Source of the DNA: a virus
Length of the DNA: 36,889 bases
Reading direction: 5' to 3' (one strand)
Virus record (IMG/VR): IMGVR_UViG_3300035156_000369
Location: 1 to 36,889 of that record
Shown here: in pieces, positions 1 through 8,360 of the stretch
Layout of the letters: every line of letters begins with the position of its first letter
Numbering within the stretch: position 1 is the first letter of the stretch
The notes under the pieces: generated by a model
Told to the model about the DNA's origin: nothing
Databases searched by the model: none
The model's input: only the letters and a program-made list of their open reading frames with translations
Program-made: the position numbers and the translations under genes

Positions 1-282
1 TTAGCGCGGCGGCCCGCCGTCCAATTTGGGAAATTCCACGACGCATGGCTCCTCGGCCAGCATGTTGCGCAAGCTCTCCAGCATGGCGCCGTGGGGACCG
101 CTCATCGTCCCGAGGGAGCGCTGCAGCTGGTCGGCACGGAGCACCAGGCCGCGCAGCCTGGCAACCTCCCATAGCAGCGCGCGAACATCGGGTGAAGTGG
201 GATTGCGGTCCTGGATTTCCTGCAGAACCGCCTTGGTGAGGGCGGGCTTGAATCTCATGCCCGCAGTATAACGAAGATACAT
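1..282 (-). CDS. Small phage protein downstream of lysis genes, function unknown
   Basis: The predicted protein has 93 residues if the ATG at 282 is used. That start lies one base after the TAA of the upstream gene, and a GGAG lies about 15 bases upstream. A second possible ATG at 258 (MRFKPALTKA) has a weaker context. The protein is soluble-looking, with a helical central part (VRALLWEVARLRGLVLRADQLQ) and no signal peptide or membrane segment. It is the last gene of the tightly packed lysis operon. I do not recognise the family. The stop codon is the first three bases of the window, so nothing is visible beyond it. Confidence 0.55.
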   Translation of the reverse strand: MYLRYTAGMRFKPALTKAVLQEIQDRNPTSPDVRALLWEVARLRGLVLRADQLQRSLGTMSGPHGAMLESLRNMLAEEPCVVEFPKLDGGPPR

Positions 283-283
283 T

Positions 284-472
284 TTAGGGCTTCGAGTCTC
301 CTTCGCCGGTTGCGTGCTTGAGCAGCAGCTCAGCATGCTCCTGCTCGATGCGCATCCAATGCGCCACGCGCGCTGCGCTGACCAGCTGCAGCGGCGTCTC
401 GTCGACCTCGCAGCGATGCGTGGTCATGACATGCGCGGCGCCGCCAGCGCTCAGCACATGGAAGTCCATCAC
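284..472 (-). CDS. Small hypothetical protein of the lysis operon
   Basis: The 62-residue protein starts with an ATG that overlaps the stop of the Rz-like gene by four bases (ATGA), so translation is probably coupled. Its middle (ARVAHWMRIEQEHAELLLKHA) looks like an amphipathic helix. There is no signal peptide and no membrane segment. The family is not recognised. It is kept as a gene because the stop and start junctions on both sides follow the compact overlap pattern of the cassette. Confidence 0.5.
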   Translation of the reverse strand: MMDFHVLSAGGAAHVMTTHRCEVDETPLQLVSAARVAHWMRIEQEHAELLLKHATGEGDSKP

Positions 473-927
473 GGCACCATGCCGTTTTCGCGCACGAACG
501 CCTGGCAGGCGCGGCCGGTGGATAGGTCGTCCTCGACGGCCAGCTTCAGCGCGCGAATATCTCGCTCAACGTCTGATCGAACCAGCCGGCCGGGTGGATC
601 GGCGCCGTCACCGCCGGCGGCGCCTTCGGCATCGGACGATCCGGCAGCGGGACAGATTCCCGCACCGACGCGCACGCGCTCAGCAGCAATGTGGCTGCGC
701 ACAGGAGCAAGTTCTTCATATTTGGCTTTCGTGATGACGGCGTTGATGGATGCCTGCTTGTCGGCGACGATGACGTTTTCGGCGGCGCGGTGCAACACGG
801 CCACGCCGTCGCGCGCGGCCCGCTCAGCCACGGCGGTGTCATAGCCGGACTGGTACACGTGGTGGTGGTAACCGGCGCCGGCGGCGGCCAGCATCAGGGC
901 CAGGCCGATTTTCGAGTAGAGGTTCAT
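469..927 (-). CDS. Rz-like inner-membrane spanin subunit (i-spanin)
   Basis: The 152-residue protein has an N-terminal hydrophobic anchor (about residues 5-22, IGLALMLAAAGAGYHHHVY) followed by a soluble periplasmic part with charged helical stretches. This is the usual architecture of phage Rz proteins, which span the periplasm and fuse inner and outer membranes in the last step of lysis. The ATG at 927 overlaps the holin-like stop (ATGA). A second reading frame inside the gene (546-719) encodes a lipoprotein matching the Rz1 partner, which strongly supports the assignment. Sequence similarity to classical Rz is only architectural here, so the call rests on topology, nesting and position. Confidence 0.75.
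   Translation of the reverse strand: MNLYSKIGLALMLAAAGAGYHHHVYQSGYDTAVAERAARDGVAVLHRAAENVIVADKQASINAVITKAKYEELAPVRSHIAAERVRVGAGICPAAGSSDAEGAAGGDGADPPGRLVRSDVERDIRALKLAVEDDLSTGRACQAFVRENGMVP
546..719 (-). CDS. Rz1-like outer-membrane lipoprotein (o-spanin), nested in Rz
   Basis: This 57-residue protein lies entirely inside the Rz-like gene in another frame. It starts MKNLLLCAATLLLSAC, a short lipoprotein signal with lipobox LSAC, so the mature protein begins at Cys16. The mature part is short and Pro-rich (residues 22-47 carry about nine prolines), a hallmark of Rz1 o-spanins. It would be lipid-anchored in the outer membrane and pair with the C-terminus of the i-spanin. The start at 719 is chosen because the signal peptide begins there; upstream sequence in this frame is only a shadow. 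Nested Rz/Rz1 pairs are well known in lambdoid phages. Confidence 0.8.
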   Translation of the reverse strand: MKNLLLCAATLLLSACASVRESVPLPDRPMPKAPPAVTAPIHPAGWFDQTLSEIFAR

Positions 928-1139
928 TTCGGTTCATCCGTTTTGACGACTGGATCGGGCAGCAGCGTCTTGACCAGCGCCGACACACTGCCGCCAAGCG
1001 CCGCAGCCGGGCCCCAGTCCAGGCCGGCGCCGAACTTCGAACCGGTCAGCGCGACCAGGAAGCCGATACCCTGCCAGGTGGATTGCTCACCGAGGCGGGC
1101 GAGCAGAAGCTCCAAAGTTTTCCGCAGTTTGTTTTTCAT
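924..1139 (-). CDS. Putative holin-like small membrane protein
   Basis: The 71-residue protein has a charged N-terminus, then STWQGIGFLVALTGSKFGAGLDWGPAAALGGSVSALVKTLL, giving one or two weakly hydrophobic segments, and a charged C-terminus (VVKTDEPK). The STW-x-G-[IL] start followed by a Gly/Ala-rich segment resembles small holin-type proteins common in proteobacterial prophages. The gene sits between endolysin and spanins with four-base ATGA overlaps on both sides, the expected place for a holin. A holin would oligomerise in the inner membrane to release or activate the endolysin. The membrane segments are not strongly hydrophobic, so this is a context-supported guess. Confidence 0.5.
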   Translation of the reverse strand: MKNKLRKTLELLLARLGEQSTWQGIGFLVALTGSKFGAGLDWGPAAALGGSVSALVKTLLPDPVVKTDEPK

Positions 1140-1597
1140 GCCGCTTCCTTTAAAACGTCGAAGCGCACCAGGTTGCGCGCGCGGATGGTGGAAATGAGTT
1201 TGTTGGCGTAATCCGGATCGGTTGCGTAGCCGGCAGCCGCCACAGCCCGGGCCCAGCCTTCACCGGTCTTCTCACCAAAGCATTTGCTGTAGCGCGGGTT
1301 GCGGTGGAAAAAGTCAGCGTGGTCGACCATCGAGGCCGCCCAGTCCGGGTATGCCCTGAACTTGTCGACCATCGCCACGCGCTTGCCCTCCAGGACTTCG
1401 TGTGTCGCGACGTCGACGGTGGCGCCACGCCAGGCCTTGTCAGCTTTCACGCCGAACAGGTTGCAACCGGGCGCGCGCGCGCCCCAGCCGGATTCGAGTG
1501 CGGCCTGGGCCAGCGTGAAGCTGGCCGGGATGCCGGTGGTGCGGTGGCAGGCCTGCGCGGCCGGTACCATCTTGTCGAGGAATTCTTGCGGTGTCAT
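1136..1597 (-). CDS. Endolysin, glucosaminidase (FlgJ/GH73-like) family
   Basis: The 153-residue protein matches the mannosyl-glycoprotein endo-beta-N-acetylglucosaminidase family, which cuts the glycan strands of peptidoglycan. TGIPASFTLAQAALESGWG (about residues 21-39) carries the presumed catalytic Glu35. GCNLFGVKA, FRAYPDWAASMVDHADF and AGYATDPDYANKL are family-typical blocks. No signal peptide is visible, so release would depend on a holin. The start at 1597 is preferred over an upstream codon in frame because GGAAC lies a few bases before it and it overlaps the upstream stop as ATGA. Confidence 0.85.
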   Translation of the reverse strand: MTPQEFLDKMVPAAQACHRTTGIPASFTLAQAALESGWGARAPGCNLFGVKADKAWRGATVDVATHEVLEGKRVAMVDKFRAYPDWAASMVDHADFFHRNPRYSKCFGEKTGEGWARAVAAAGYATDPDYANKLISTIRARNLVRFDVLKEAA

Positions 1598-1959
1598 GGT
1601 TTGTTCCAGAATGAATAAGCAAGCGTCACGGCAGCGGCGACAGCGACAAACCACTTGGCTGGCCGTTCTAGCCAGCCCAGCACCTTGATCCCGCCCTTCA
1701 TGCTGCCGACCGCCTCGAGGAAGTCGGCCAGCATGGTGAAGTCGATCCGGCCTAGCGAGGCTTCGATCACAACCTGGTTGTCAGCGACCTTTTTGGTGAT
1801 CAATGTGTTGGCCGCCAGGTCGCCCTTAAACGTGTGAAATTCCGCACTGAGTACGGCGAAGTGCGCAACGAGTCGATCAAATCGCTCCTCTGCAGTCGTA
1901 CCGCTGGCGATGTCTCGAAGTAGGGAAGGGTCAGCGGAGTTCGTGCGTTTTTCCAACAT
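1594..1959 (-). CDS. Membrane-anchored lysis-associated protein, possible second holin
   Basis: The 121-residue protein has a soluble, mostly helical N-terminal two thirds (for example TTAEERFDRLVAHFAVLSAEF) and one membrane segment near the C-terminus (about residues 99-117, PAKWFVAVAAAVTLAYSFW). The helix-then-anchor layout resembles XhlA-type hemolysin/holin partners, but I cannot assign the family. It opens the lysis cassette directly after the tail-spike terminator and its stop overlaps the endolysin start (ATGA). A role in holin or antiholin function is inferred from position only. Confidence 0.6.
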   Translation of the reverse strand: MLEKRTNSADPSLLRDIASGTTAEERFDRLVAHFAVLSAEFHTFKGDLAANTLITKKVADNQVVIEASLGRIDFTMLADFLEAVGSMKGGIKVLGWLERPAKWFVAVAAAVTLAYSFWNKP

Positions 1960-1983
1960 GGGCTGCTTTCAAGGTATGGACGT

Positions 1984-2006
1984 AAAAAAGCCGCTCGAAG
2001 GCGGCT
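1984..2006 (-). terminator. Intrinsic terminator after the tail-spike gene
   Basis: On the minus strand AGCCGC and GCGGCT form a 6-bp stem with a six-base loop containing TTCG, followed by a run of six T. It lies between the tail-spike stop (2020) and the next start (1959), so lysis genes need read-through or another promoter. Confidence 0.8.
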
Positions 2007-2019
2007 AGGGTGTGTGAGG

Positions 2020-3675
2020 TCATGCGTTGTTGGAGGGCCCGACTTGAAAAAACGTCCCGCCGCTACACTCGAATTGAATGCTTTGCAGGTTGGCGATCAC
2101 CACGGCCGCGCCGGCCGCAGTACGCATGTTGGCGTTCCGGTTAAGCGTAACCGGGCCGCCCGAGGCGTTAATGAGCCGAACAAGGCGGTTGCCGCCAGCG
2201 CCGCCGATAAGGCCGCCTGCCACCGTGCCGGCCACACCAAAGGTAAGCTGGTCACCGAGATCCGCATTCACGCTTGCCGGCACCGAAAAGAAAGTGCCGT
2301 TTGAATAGTTAATAGGCTTTCCGAAAGTGGCAGCGGACTCTCCGATCGCTACCACCGTCTGGCCGGCGTTGGTGAGAAATCGGATAGACCGGTTAGGACT
2401 GATGGTGTGTTCGAGGTCGAAGTTGGCGGGGTTCATCCTGGTGTAGTAATTGTCCAGATTACTATTACCCCGATATTGGATACCTCGGGAACCAGTCGGG
2501 ACACTAACGATAGGGCAGGTAATGCCGTCATAAGCATAAATCCCCGCTTCGTAGCAGCTATCCGTATATAACGCGAAGCCAAAATTGAATCGGTTGTCAC
2601 CTAATCCATTCGCCGGCGTCTTTGTCGCCTGCACAAAATACGCAGACCGAGGCCGGAAATTTCCCCCTGATGCGGTAACTTGGCCCCGGGCTATTGGGTT
2701 GGCATCCGTATCGCAGTGGGCGAGGTTATTGTTAACGTCAATTTCCTGCCCATACACCTGCGCAGAACCTGTTGCCCCCAGATCGAGTTGAGCCAGAAAA
2801 GCGCTAGCCCAGCCACGACCGTTTGGCGCAGAAACGCGAACGCGGCCATCCACACCGACGCCATCTGTAAGCGTGCCTTCGTACCCAGTCGCTGGCCCAT
2901 CGGTGATGTCGAGCCACCCAACGACTACCCATTTTCGTTGAGTCTCATTCTGATCAGATTCCGCATAGTTCAGGCTCTTGATATTAAAAGCGCGCGGGTC
3001 CACTCCTTCTGATTTTTGAATAAATCGGTGGAATGGCATCAGGCCGGGACCACTGAACCACGAAGGGGAGGCGCGCACACCAGTGTTCCGAGGGATCGTT
3101 GGCGAGCTGCTGAGTAAATACTTCACTGCCGGTGCTGGCACATCTACAGTCGCGCCAGTCTGCGCTGCGCGGGTAGCAGCATTGGTGAACGCTACTGTGT
3201 CGTCGGTCACGCCATCACCTTTGGCGCCGAACTGCGTGACGCTTACCCGCTCGCGCAACTCATCCTGCACTGTACGAGCAAGCGCGCCGACGCCTGATTG
3301 GATGAAGCCCATCAAGGTTGAGCCGGTTGCAGCGATCAGCGCTGTCAATTTGGCATAAAGCGTTAGCGATGGATTCAGCGAAAGCTGACTGCTCGCCCCA
3401 CTGATGTTATCCACAGGCCAGCCCGGCTGCGTGACACCAATCAGGTTCTTGAGTAGAAACTTATAGGTCTTTGCTGGATCCAACCACAGCGTGCACGACC
3501 CCGTCGCATCCAGCGTGATCGTCGTCGGGTTCGCGATCGTCAGGTCCTGGTCCTGAAACGTCGGTTCGGGCGTGGTGGTGCCGGCTAGGTAGGTGGTCAG
3601 CTTGCCGCCGGCCAGCGGGATGCCGAGGGCGTTGGAAAACTGTACGCGCGGGATGGTAGCGATAACGCCAGTCAT
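2020..3675 (-). CDS. Tail-spike / tail fibre protein
   Basis: The 551-residue protein probably recognises, and may cleave, a host surface polysaccharide. Residues 1-95 (IPRVQFSNALGIPLAGGKLTTYLAGT onward) match the N-terminal virion-binding domain seen in many podovirus tail-spikes. Residues 147-163 contain FGAKGDGVTDDT, the signature that begins pectate-lyase-type right-handed beta-helix domains. The remaining part is beta-rich with repeated Gly/Asn turns. The C-terminus (VRLINASGGPVTLNRNANMRTAAGAAVVIANLQSI) resembles short trimerisation or capping segments. GAAGG precedes the ATG at 3675. Base composition in the middle (2300-3400) is less GC-rich than neighbours, as expected for an exchanged host-range module. 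Confidence 0.85.
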   Translation of the reverse strand: MTGVIATIPRVQFSNALGIPLAGGKLTTYLAGTTTPEPTFQDQDLTIANPTTITLDATGSCTLWLDPAKTYKFLLKNLIGVTQPGWPVDNISGASSQLSLNPSLTLYAKLTALIAATGSTLMGFIQSGVGALARTVQDELRERVSVTQFGAKGDGVTDDTVAFTNAATRAAQTGATVDVPAPAVKYLLSSSPTIPRNTGVRASPSWFSGPGLMPFHRFIQKSEGVDPRAFNIKSLNYAESDQNETQRKWVVVGWLDITDGPATGYEGTLTDGVGVDGRVRVSAPNGRGWASAFLAQLDLGATGSAQVYGQEIDVNNNLAHCDTDANPIARGQVTASGGNFRPRSAYFVQATKTPANGLGDNRFNFGFALYTDSCYEAGIYAYDGITCPIVSVPTGSRGIQYRGNSNLDNYYTRMNPANFDLEHTISPNRSIRFLTNAGQTVVAIGESAATFGKPINYSNGTFFSVPASVNADLGDQLTFGVAGTVAGGLIGGAGGNRLVRLINASGGPVTLNRNANMRTAAGAAVVIANLQSIQFECSGGTFFQVGPSNNA

Positions 3676-3715
3676 GGGTGGCCTTCAAGTTCGCCCGGGT
3701 GACCGGGCTTGGACG

Positions 3716-3739
3716 AAAAAAAACCCGCTCGAGGCGGGC
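3716..3739 (-). terminator. Intrinsic terminator before the tail-spike gene
   Basis: On the minus strand CCCGC and GCGGG form a 5-bp stem around a CTCGA loop, followed by eight T. It lies between the stop of the ejection-protein gene (3761) and the tail-spike start (3675). Confidence 0.8.
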
Positions 3740-3760
3740 ATAGTGTTTTAGCTGACGGTA

Positions 3761-5791
3761 TTACTGGTTGGCCGGGGGAAGCGGCTGGGCGAGCAGCTGG
3801 TTGCTGAAGTTATTGCCAAACTGGACGCCAACGTGGTTCGATAGCTGCAGGTTCTGCTGATTGACGCGCTGGATCAGCGGCGCCAGGCTGTTCATGGTCT
3901 GCTGAGCTTCCGTTCCACGCGACAGCAGCATTGCCCCCATCTGGTCGCGCACGGCCTGCGGTGTTGCCGCCCGGTTCCAGACATTCTTGGCCGAGCCGAT
4001 CGCAGAAAGGATGTTCCCCGTCTTGGCCGCCCCCACCGCGGCGCCGGCATCCGTCAGGGCGCCCACGTCGAGGTCTCCCATTCCGGATTGGCGCGCAGCG
4101 GTCTGGGATCCGACGCCGACCGTCTGCAGGCGCTTCAAGGTGGACTCTTTTGCTACATCGGCCGCAAAGGTGCGGTAAGCCCGTTCGTCGCCGAAGATCA
4201 CCCGCAGCTTTTCCTGGGTGGCCGGGTTTTTCCACATATTCATGATTTCGGTCTGGCCGCCCTGCATCCCCAGCTTGCCGCGCAGCCCGTCAAAAGCGCC
4301 GATGCGAAAGGCTTCCAGCTCGTTCCCGGACATGCCTTTGACCGTGCTGAGAATGGACGACTCTTCACGCGAGATCGCCAGCTTGCCAGCGTTGGCGGCA
4401 TCGATGAGCTTGGACGGGCCCGCGAACGCGGCGCGCGCCTGGCCATACAGGGACGCACCGGTTTGCGGGTTTGTCGTTGCTGCATCGAGCTCGCCGGTCA
4501 ACCGATCTTTCAAGGTTTGGTAAGCGTTTCCCAAGGGCGTCATGCTGCCATCCTTGGCGACTGCCTTGCTGCTCCCGAGAACCTGGTCGATACCTTGCTT
4601 GATATGGTCCAGGTCGCCCATGTTCCAGCGCGCAGGCCCCTGAGCGCCAGGATCAAGCGAGAACGGCAGCTGGCGCGCCGTGGCGATTTCTCGCCCGAGC
4701 TTGGTCGCGCCGAGCTTGTCAGCGGCCGTGACGATATCGACGAGTGCTGGCGTTGGCGTGATGTCGACGCCGCGCAGCTGCGTGTACAGAGGTCCGGCGG
4801 CCTGGCTGCGCTGGGTTATCAGCGAGTCGACCGTCGTGCCAAGCCGCTGACCATTGATGTCGAGCGCCTTTTCAGCCGAATCGCGCATGCGATCGCCGAC
4901 GCCGGCGGTGCGCTGGCGCAGCATGTTGTAGGCCGCTTCCTTCGTGCGGCCTGGAAGGGTAGCCAGCGTATCGAGCAGCTGGTTCGTGTTGCGGCCGCCG
5001 GCGTCGGCCAGCACCGCCTCGTCACCCAGCTTGTCGAAGCGCGCAGCGGCCTGGCCAAGTGGACTGACCATTCCACTCGTCGCCAGCGTGCCGCGCGCAT
5101 CACGCGACAGTGCCTGGGCGATCTTCTGCGCAGCAAACGTTGCTGCAGCCGACTCAGACAGGCGCTGTCCGACGTTTCGGCCGACAGCCACCGCGCCGGC
5201 GGCAACGGGCGCGCCGGCCGCGCCCAGGGCGCCGGACAACAGGCCTCCCTTCAACGCGTCCCCAGCGATATCGGTGGCAGTTGCTGCAACTGAACCGCCC
5301 GCGCCGGCGACGGCGCCAAGCCCTGCGCCAACCGCGGCCGACTGCAGGGCGCGTGCGCCTACGCCGGCGACAACGGGCGCCGCTGCGGTCGCGCGCAGGC
5401 CGCCTGCCACGGTCGGCAGCGCAAAGGTCAGGGGTAGCGACGAAAGGCCCTGGCCAATAGCGGATGTGATCGGAGCACGCTCGCGCTGTGCTGCCTCCAT
5501 GCCGCGCACGGTGTCCCGGTTGGCCACGTAATTGTCGGACAGGGTCGATGAAGGATTTTTGACCTTGTCGATCACCGCCCCGACGCCCCCGGCCAGCTCA
5601 TCACCGAAACCGAGCAGCAGGCCATTTGCGCCGAGGACCAGGCCTTGCGCCCACGCCGGCTTCGCTTTGCCTGCCTCGAAATCCTTGTTCACGGGCGGCT
5701 TCGCTGCGCTGACAATCAGGTCTTTGTCCCAAGGCTGTGGACCGGCCTTAGGTGCACTGACAATCGGGTCCTTATCCCATGGGTTTGGCAT
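3761..5791 (-). CDS. Large DNA-ejection / internal virion protein
   Basis: The 676-residue protein begins with two near-identical copies of a PWDKDxIVSAxK motif (residues 4-15 and 20-31), a kind of N-terminal tag seen on podovirus internal proteins. Residues 45-210 are Gly/Ala-rich and contain several weakly hydrophobic segments (VAGVGARALQSAAVGAGLGAVAGAGG), which in ejection proteins can insert into the host envelope. The C-terminal two thirds are helical with coiled-coil character. It overlaps the upstream gene by one base (TAATG). Together with the next two genes it likely forms the set of three proteins expelled from the capsid to build a DNA conduit. No lytic transglycosylase motif is visible. 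Confidence 0.75.
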   Translation of the reverse strand: MPNPWDKDPIVSAPKAGPQPWDKDLIVSAAKPPVNKDFEAGKAKPAWAQGLVLGANGLLLGFGDELAGGVGAVIDKVKNPSSTLSDNYVANRDTVRGMEAAQRERAPITSAIGQGLSSLPLTFALPTVAGGLRATAAAPVVAGVGARALQSAAVGAGLGAVAGAGGSVAATATDIAGDALKGGLLSGALGAAGAPVAAGAVAVGRNVGQRLSESAAATFAAQKIAQALSRDARGTLATSGMVSPLGQAAARFDKLGDEAVLADAGGRNTNQLLDTLATLPGRTKEAAYNMLRQRTAGVGDRMRDSAEKALDINGQRLGTTVDSLITQRSQAAGPLYTQLRGVDITPTPALVDIVTAADKLGATKLGREIATARQLPFSLDPGAQGPARWNMGDLDHIKQGIDQVLGSSKAVAKDGSMTPLGNAYQTLKDRLTGELDAATTNPQTGASLYGQARAAFAGPSKLIDAANAGKLAISREESSILSTVKGMSGNELEAFRIGAFDGLRGKLGMQGGQTEIMNMWKNPATQEKLRVIFGDERAYRTFAADVAKESTLKRLQTVGVGSQTAARQSGMGDLDVGALTDAGAAVGAAKTGNILSAIGSAKNVWNRAATPQAVRDQMGAMLLSRGTEAQQTMNSLAPLIQRVNQQNLQLSNHVGVQFGNNFSNQLLAQPLPPANQ

Positions 5792-7077
5792 TATGGCTTC
5801 CTCCGTGTGTGCCCATCAGGCGTGATGTAGTTGGAGCCGGATGGCACCTTGGCATAGTCCTCGGCGTTTGCGACCTTCACGGTGCCGACAGGCTGATCGG
5901 CGGTGCCCAGAATTTTATTGATCTGTTTGGCGCCTGATCCGGCCTGCACAGCCATGGCGTTTTCAGCTACTTTGCGAGCTGCAGCCTTTTGCGCCCTCCT
6001 GGCATCGGTATCGCCCGCCTGGGGAAACCATTTTTTTGCTTCGTTCTCTTTTTCCTTGTCACCGATTACGGCCCCGGATTCGAGACGCAGATTCGCCGTT
6101 AGCCAGTTTTCTTGCGCCTGCTGATAGAGCTGTGCTTCCGGCGCGCGCATACCGATTGCAGAATTAACGGCCGCATCGACCATGCCGCCGCCCGGCAGCC
6201 ACGACGGCGCAACGCCGCCAACGGCCGCTACGGCAGACGGTGAGACCGTTTTGTCGAACTTCGCGATGATTTTGTTAGCGTCTTGCATTCGAGCAGCAAA
6301 GCCCGTCGCTTTGCCCTGAGTTTCGGTGAGTGGCTTGTTTCGCTCGATCGCAGGATCGGCAGGCCCGCCAGGGATGAACGAAAGCGTACCGTCGCCGTTC
6401 GATCGGTAGCCGGCAGGCGTCTTGCCCTGATTGAGCGTCTCGCGTGCACGGGCATCCGTCTGCGCCTGGCCGGCAGCGGTAAGGCCCTCAGTCGTCTTAT
6501 TGTGGCGGACATCCTCGGTCGCTTTGCTGACGTCCAGGTCATAGCCCTTCGCTTTCCAGTGCTGCTCGAGCTGCTGGAGCGCCGTCAGGCCCTCGGTACG
6601 CTTGGCCTGCACGAATGCGGCGTCAAACTGCGGTGGCATATTCGTGACATCGAGCCCGGCCTGCATTGCAGTCTGGCGGGCAGCGTCGTAGCTGGCCTGG
6701 TCTTTGGCCGACCCCAGGATCTGCGCGCTCAGGGCGAGCCTCTGGCCCATTGCATCCAGCTGGAATTTCTCAGTCTCGCGCTTGTCCTTTGAGACCTTGG
6801 CCGACGATTCAGCCAAGCTGCGCGCTTCGGTGAGGAAGCCGCCGCGCTGCAGCGTGCCGACCTGCTCGTCGACGGGCGCATCGAACTTCATGCCGGCCAG
6901 CGTCGACTGCAGGAGATTCGTACGATCGGTGCTGCGCTGGTGCTCGTCCAGCTTGGCCTGGCCGAGCTGGTTTTGCTGCTGCGCACCCTGCACCTGGAGC
7001 ATTTGGGCCAGCGCATTGACAGGCGATTCCACTTGAAAGGGCTTGAGCCCGCCGATGATGCTTGGATCGATTGGCAT
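5791..7077 (-). CDS. DNA-ejection / internal virion protein
   Basis: The 428-residue protein is helical and Gln/Ala-rich with long coiled-coil-like stretches (QMLQVQGAQQQNQLGQAKLDEHQ). Two blocks are typical of podovirus internal proteins: GYRSNGDGTLSFIPGGPADP (about 223-242) and the C-terminal NYITPDGHTRRKP. The gene lies between two other ejection-type genes, with a one-base overlap to the larger one downstream. It is probably packaged in the head and injected with the DNA. The start at 7077 is the only good ATG near the previous gene's stop (7085). Confidence 0.75.
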   Translation of the reverse strand: MPIDPSIIGGLKPFQVESPVNALAQMLQVQGAQQQNQLGQAKLDEHQRSTDRTNLLQSTLAGMKFDAPVDEQVGTLQRGGFLTEARSLAESSAKVSKDKRETEKFQLDAMGQRLALSAQILGSAKDQASYDAARQTAMQAGLDVTNMPPQFDAAFVQAKRTEGLTALQQLEQHWKAKGYDLDVSKATEDVRHNKTTEGLTAAGQAQTDARARETLNQGKTPAGYRSNGDGTLSFIPGGPADPAIERNKPLTETQGKATGFAARMQDANKIIAKFDKTVSPSAVAAVGGVAPSWLPGGGMVDAAVNSAIGMRAPEAQLYQQAQENWLTANLRLESGAVIGDKEKENEAKKWFPQAGDTDARRAQKAAARKVAENAMAVQAGSGAKQINKILGTADQPVGTVKVANAEDYAKVPSGSNYITPDGHTRRKP

Positions 7078-7084
7078 ATGAACC

Positions 7085-7879
7085 TTAGAACAGCGTGTTG
7101 TTGACGCCTCCGGAACCGGAGGTGTTTTTACCTAGCATGCCGAGCAGTTGGTTTTGCTGGTATCCGGTATAGGCCTGCGAGAGTCCGTTGGTGAGCGCGT
7201 TGCTCGCGCCGACATACCCTGAAGCGCGCGCGTTGCCGGAGCCAGTGATGTTCTGTCCGGCGGTAGTGCCGTAATTGCCCAGGGCGGTGCCAGCGCTGTT
7301 TGCAAAGTTCTGTCCAGCACTCCCCAGCGTGGCGGCGGCAGTCTGGCCGGTGCCGGTCAGTGACTGCAATGGAGTCAGCTTGTTGGAGCGATTCACCTGA
7401 AAGCGGTCGAACGCAGCCTGATAATCCTGCGACGCCAGGCCCTGCGAAAAGCGAGCCGTGTCCTTTAGCGCCGCGCCCGACATCAGGCCGCCGCGCGCGG
7501 CCGCGCTGCGCTCGAGCGCCTGCTGGCCCTGATCGACGCGGAACTGGTAGCCCGGGTCGGACGTGAAGTCGTCCGCGCTGAAATCCTTCACCGCCGAGCC
7601 GTTGTCCGCACCACCTGCACTGAGGCCCAGCAGCTGCATCAGCCGATTGCGCGCCGTGTTGCCGGCATCGACGGCCGGCTGATTCAGCTCATTGGTCTTG
7701 TTGAACATTTCGCGCTGCAGCGCAATCTGGGCATCGCTGGTGTCCTTGGCAAGCGCGTTTGCACTTGCTGCAGAATCGGCCTGCGCGCCGGCGGCCTTGT
7801 TCGAGGTGTAAATGCCGACACCGGCACCCACGCCGGCGCCAATCAGGCCGACTGCTGCTGCTGATAATCCGAAAGACAT
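7085..7879 (-). CDS. DNA transfer / injection protein
   Basis: The 264-residue protein has a hydrophobic Gly-rich N-terminus (about 4-25, GLSAAAVGLIGAGVGAGVGI), a helical region (AQIALQREMFNKTNELNQPAVDAG) and the block DPGYQFRVDQGQQALERSAAARGGLMSGAALKD split over about residues 108-140, a hallmark of phage DNA-transfer proteins. The C-terminal part is low-complexity Gly/Ser/Thr/Asn. It is probably the smallest of the ejected proteins. It lies eight bases upstream of the next ejection gene in the same operon. Confidence 0.8.
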   Translation of the reverse strand: MSFGLSAAAVGLIGAGVGAGVGIYTSNKAAGAQADSAASANALAKDTSDAQIALQREMFNKTNELNQPAVDAGNTARNRLMQLLGLSAGGADNGSAVKDFSADDFTSDPGYQFRVDQGQQALERSAAARGGLMSGAALKDTARFSQGLASQDYQAAFDRFQVNRSNKLTPLQSLTGTGQTAAATLGSAGQNFANSAGTALGNYGTTAGQNITGSGNARASGYVGASNALTNGLSQAYTGYQQNQLLGMLGKNTSGSGGVNNTLF

Positions 7880-7880
7880 A

Positions 7881-8360
7881 TCATTCCTCCACTTGTGCTG
7901 CAGCGCGCTGCGCCGCCAGTTGTTTGTTTCCGGACTTGCCGAGCATGTCGCCTGCCTTCGCCTCGGTCACCAGCTCGACCAGGCGGTCAGGATCGGTCTC
8001 GTCGGTAGCGAACAAGTTCACCCAGGCCGAGTCTTCCAGCGCAGTGACAGCGTTTTTCATGCCGGGGTGGCAGGTGATGACGTCGCCGGCGGCCACGTCG
8101 CGCGTGCCGGCGTCGGTCACGATGCGGAGGCGCCCCTTGGCGATCACGATCAGGTGCTCGATCTTGTGCACGGCGCCAGTGACGACGGTTCCGGCCGGGA
8201 TTTCGATCCGGCGCGCAATCATGCCGGGAGCTGTGAAGTGATCGACCGGGCAGTGAACCTGTGGCAGGGTGCGCATGCTCGCCTCGAGCTGGTCGACCTT
8301 CTGGCGCATTGTCGGCAGCGGTGCCATGTTGAAACCCGCGCCGTACGACACCGTGATCAC
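7881..8360 (-). CDS. Cupin-like phage structural or accessory protein
   Basis: The 159-residue protein is read from a GTG at 8360 that overlaps the stop of the upstream gene (GTGA). A longer ORF in this frame is only the shadow of the neighbours. Residues 58-125 (RRIEIPAGTVVTGAVHKIEHLIVIAKG, then DAGTRDVAAGDVITCHPGMKNAV) have the double-stranded beta-helix pattern of cupins, but the metal-binding HxH of the first motif is not preserved. Enzyme activity is therefore doubtful. Position between tail accessory genes and the DNA-transfer gene suggests a virion or assembly role. Confidence 0.7.
   Translation of the reverse strand: MITVSYGAGFNMAPLPTMRQKVDQLEASMRTLPQVHCPVDHFTAPGMIARRIEIPAGTVVTGAVHKIEHLIVIAKGRLRIVTDAGTRDVAAGDVITCHPGMKNAVTALEDSAWVNLFATDETDPDRLVELVTEAKAGDMLGKSGNKQLAAQRAAAQVEE

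Noticed and set aside
4088-5293. 401-codon plus-strand ORF opposite the large ejection protein
   Set aside because: Antisense shadow in high-GC DNA with no motifs; the minus-strand gene is well supported.
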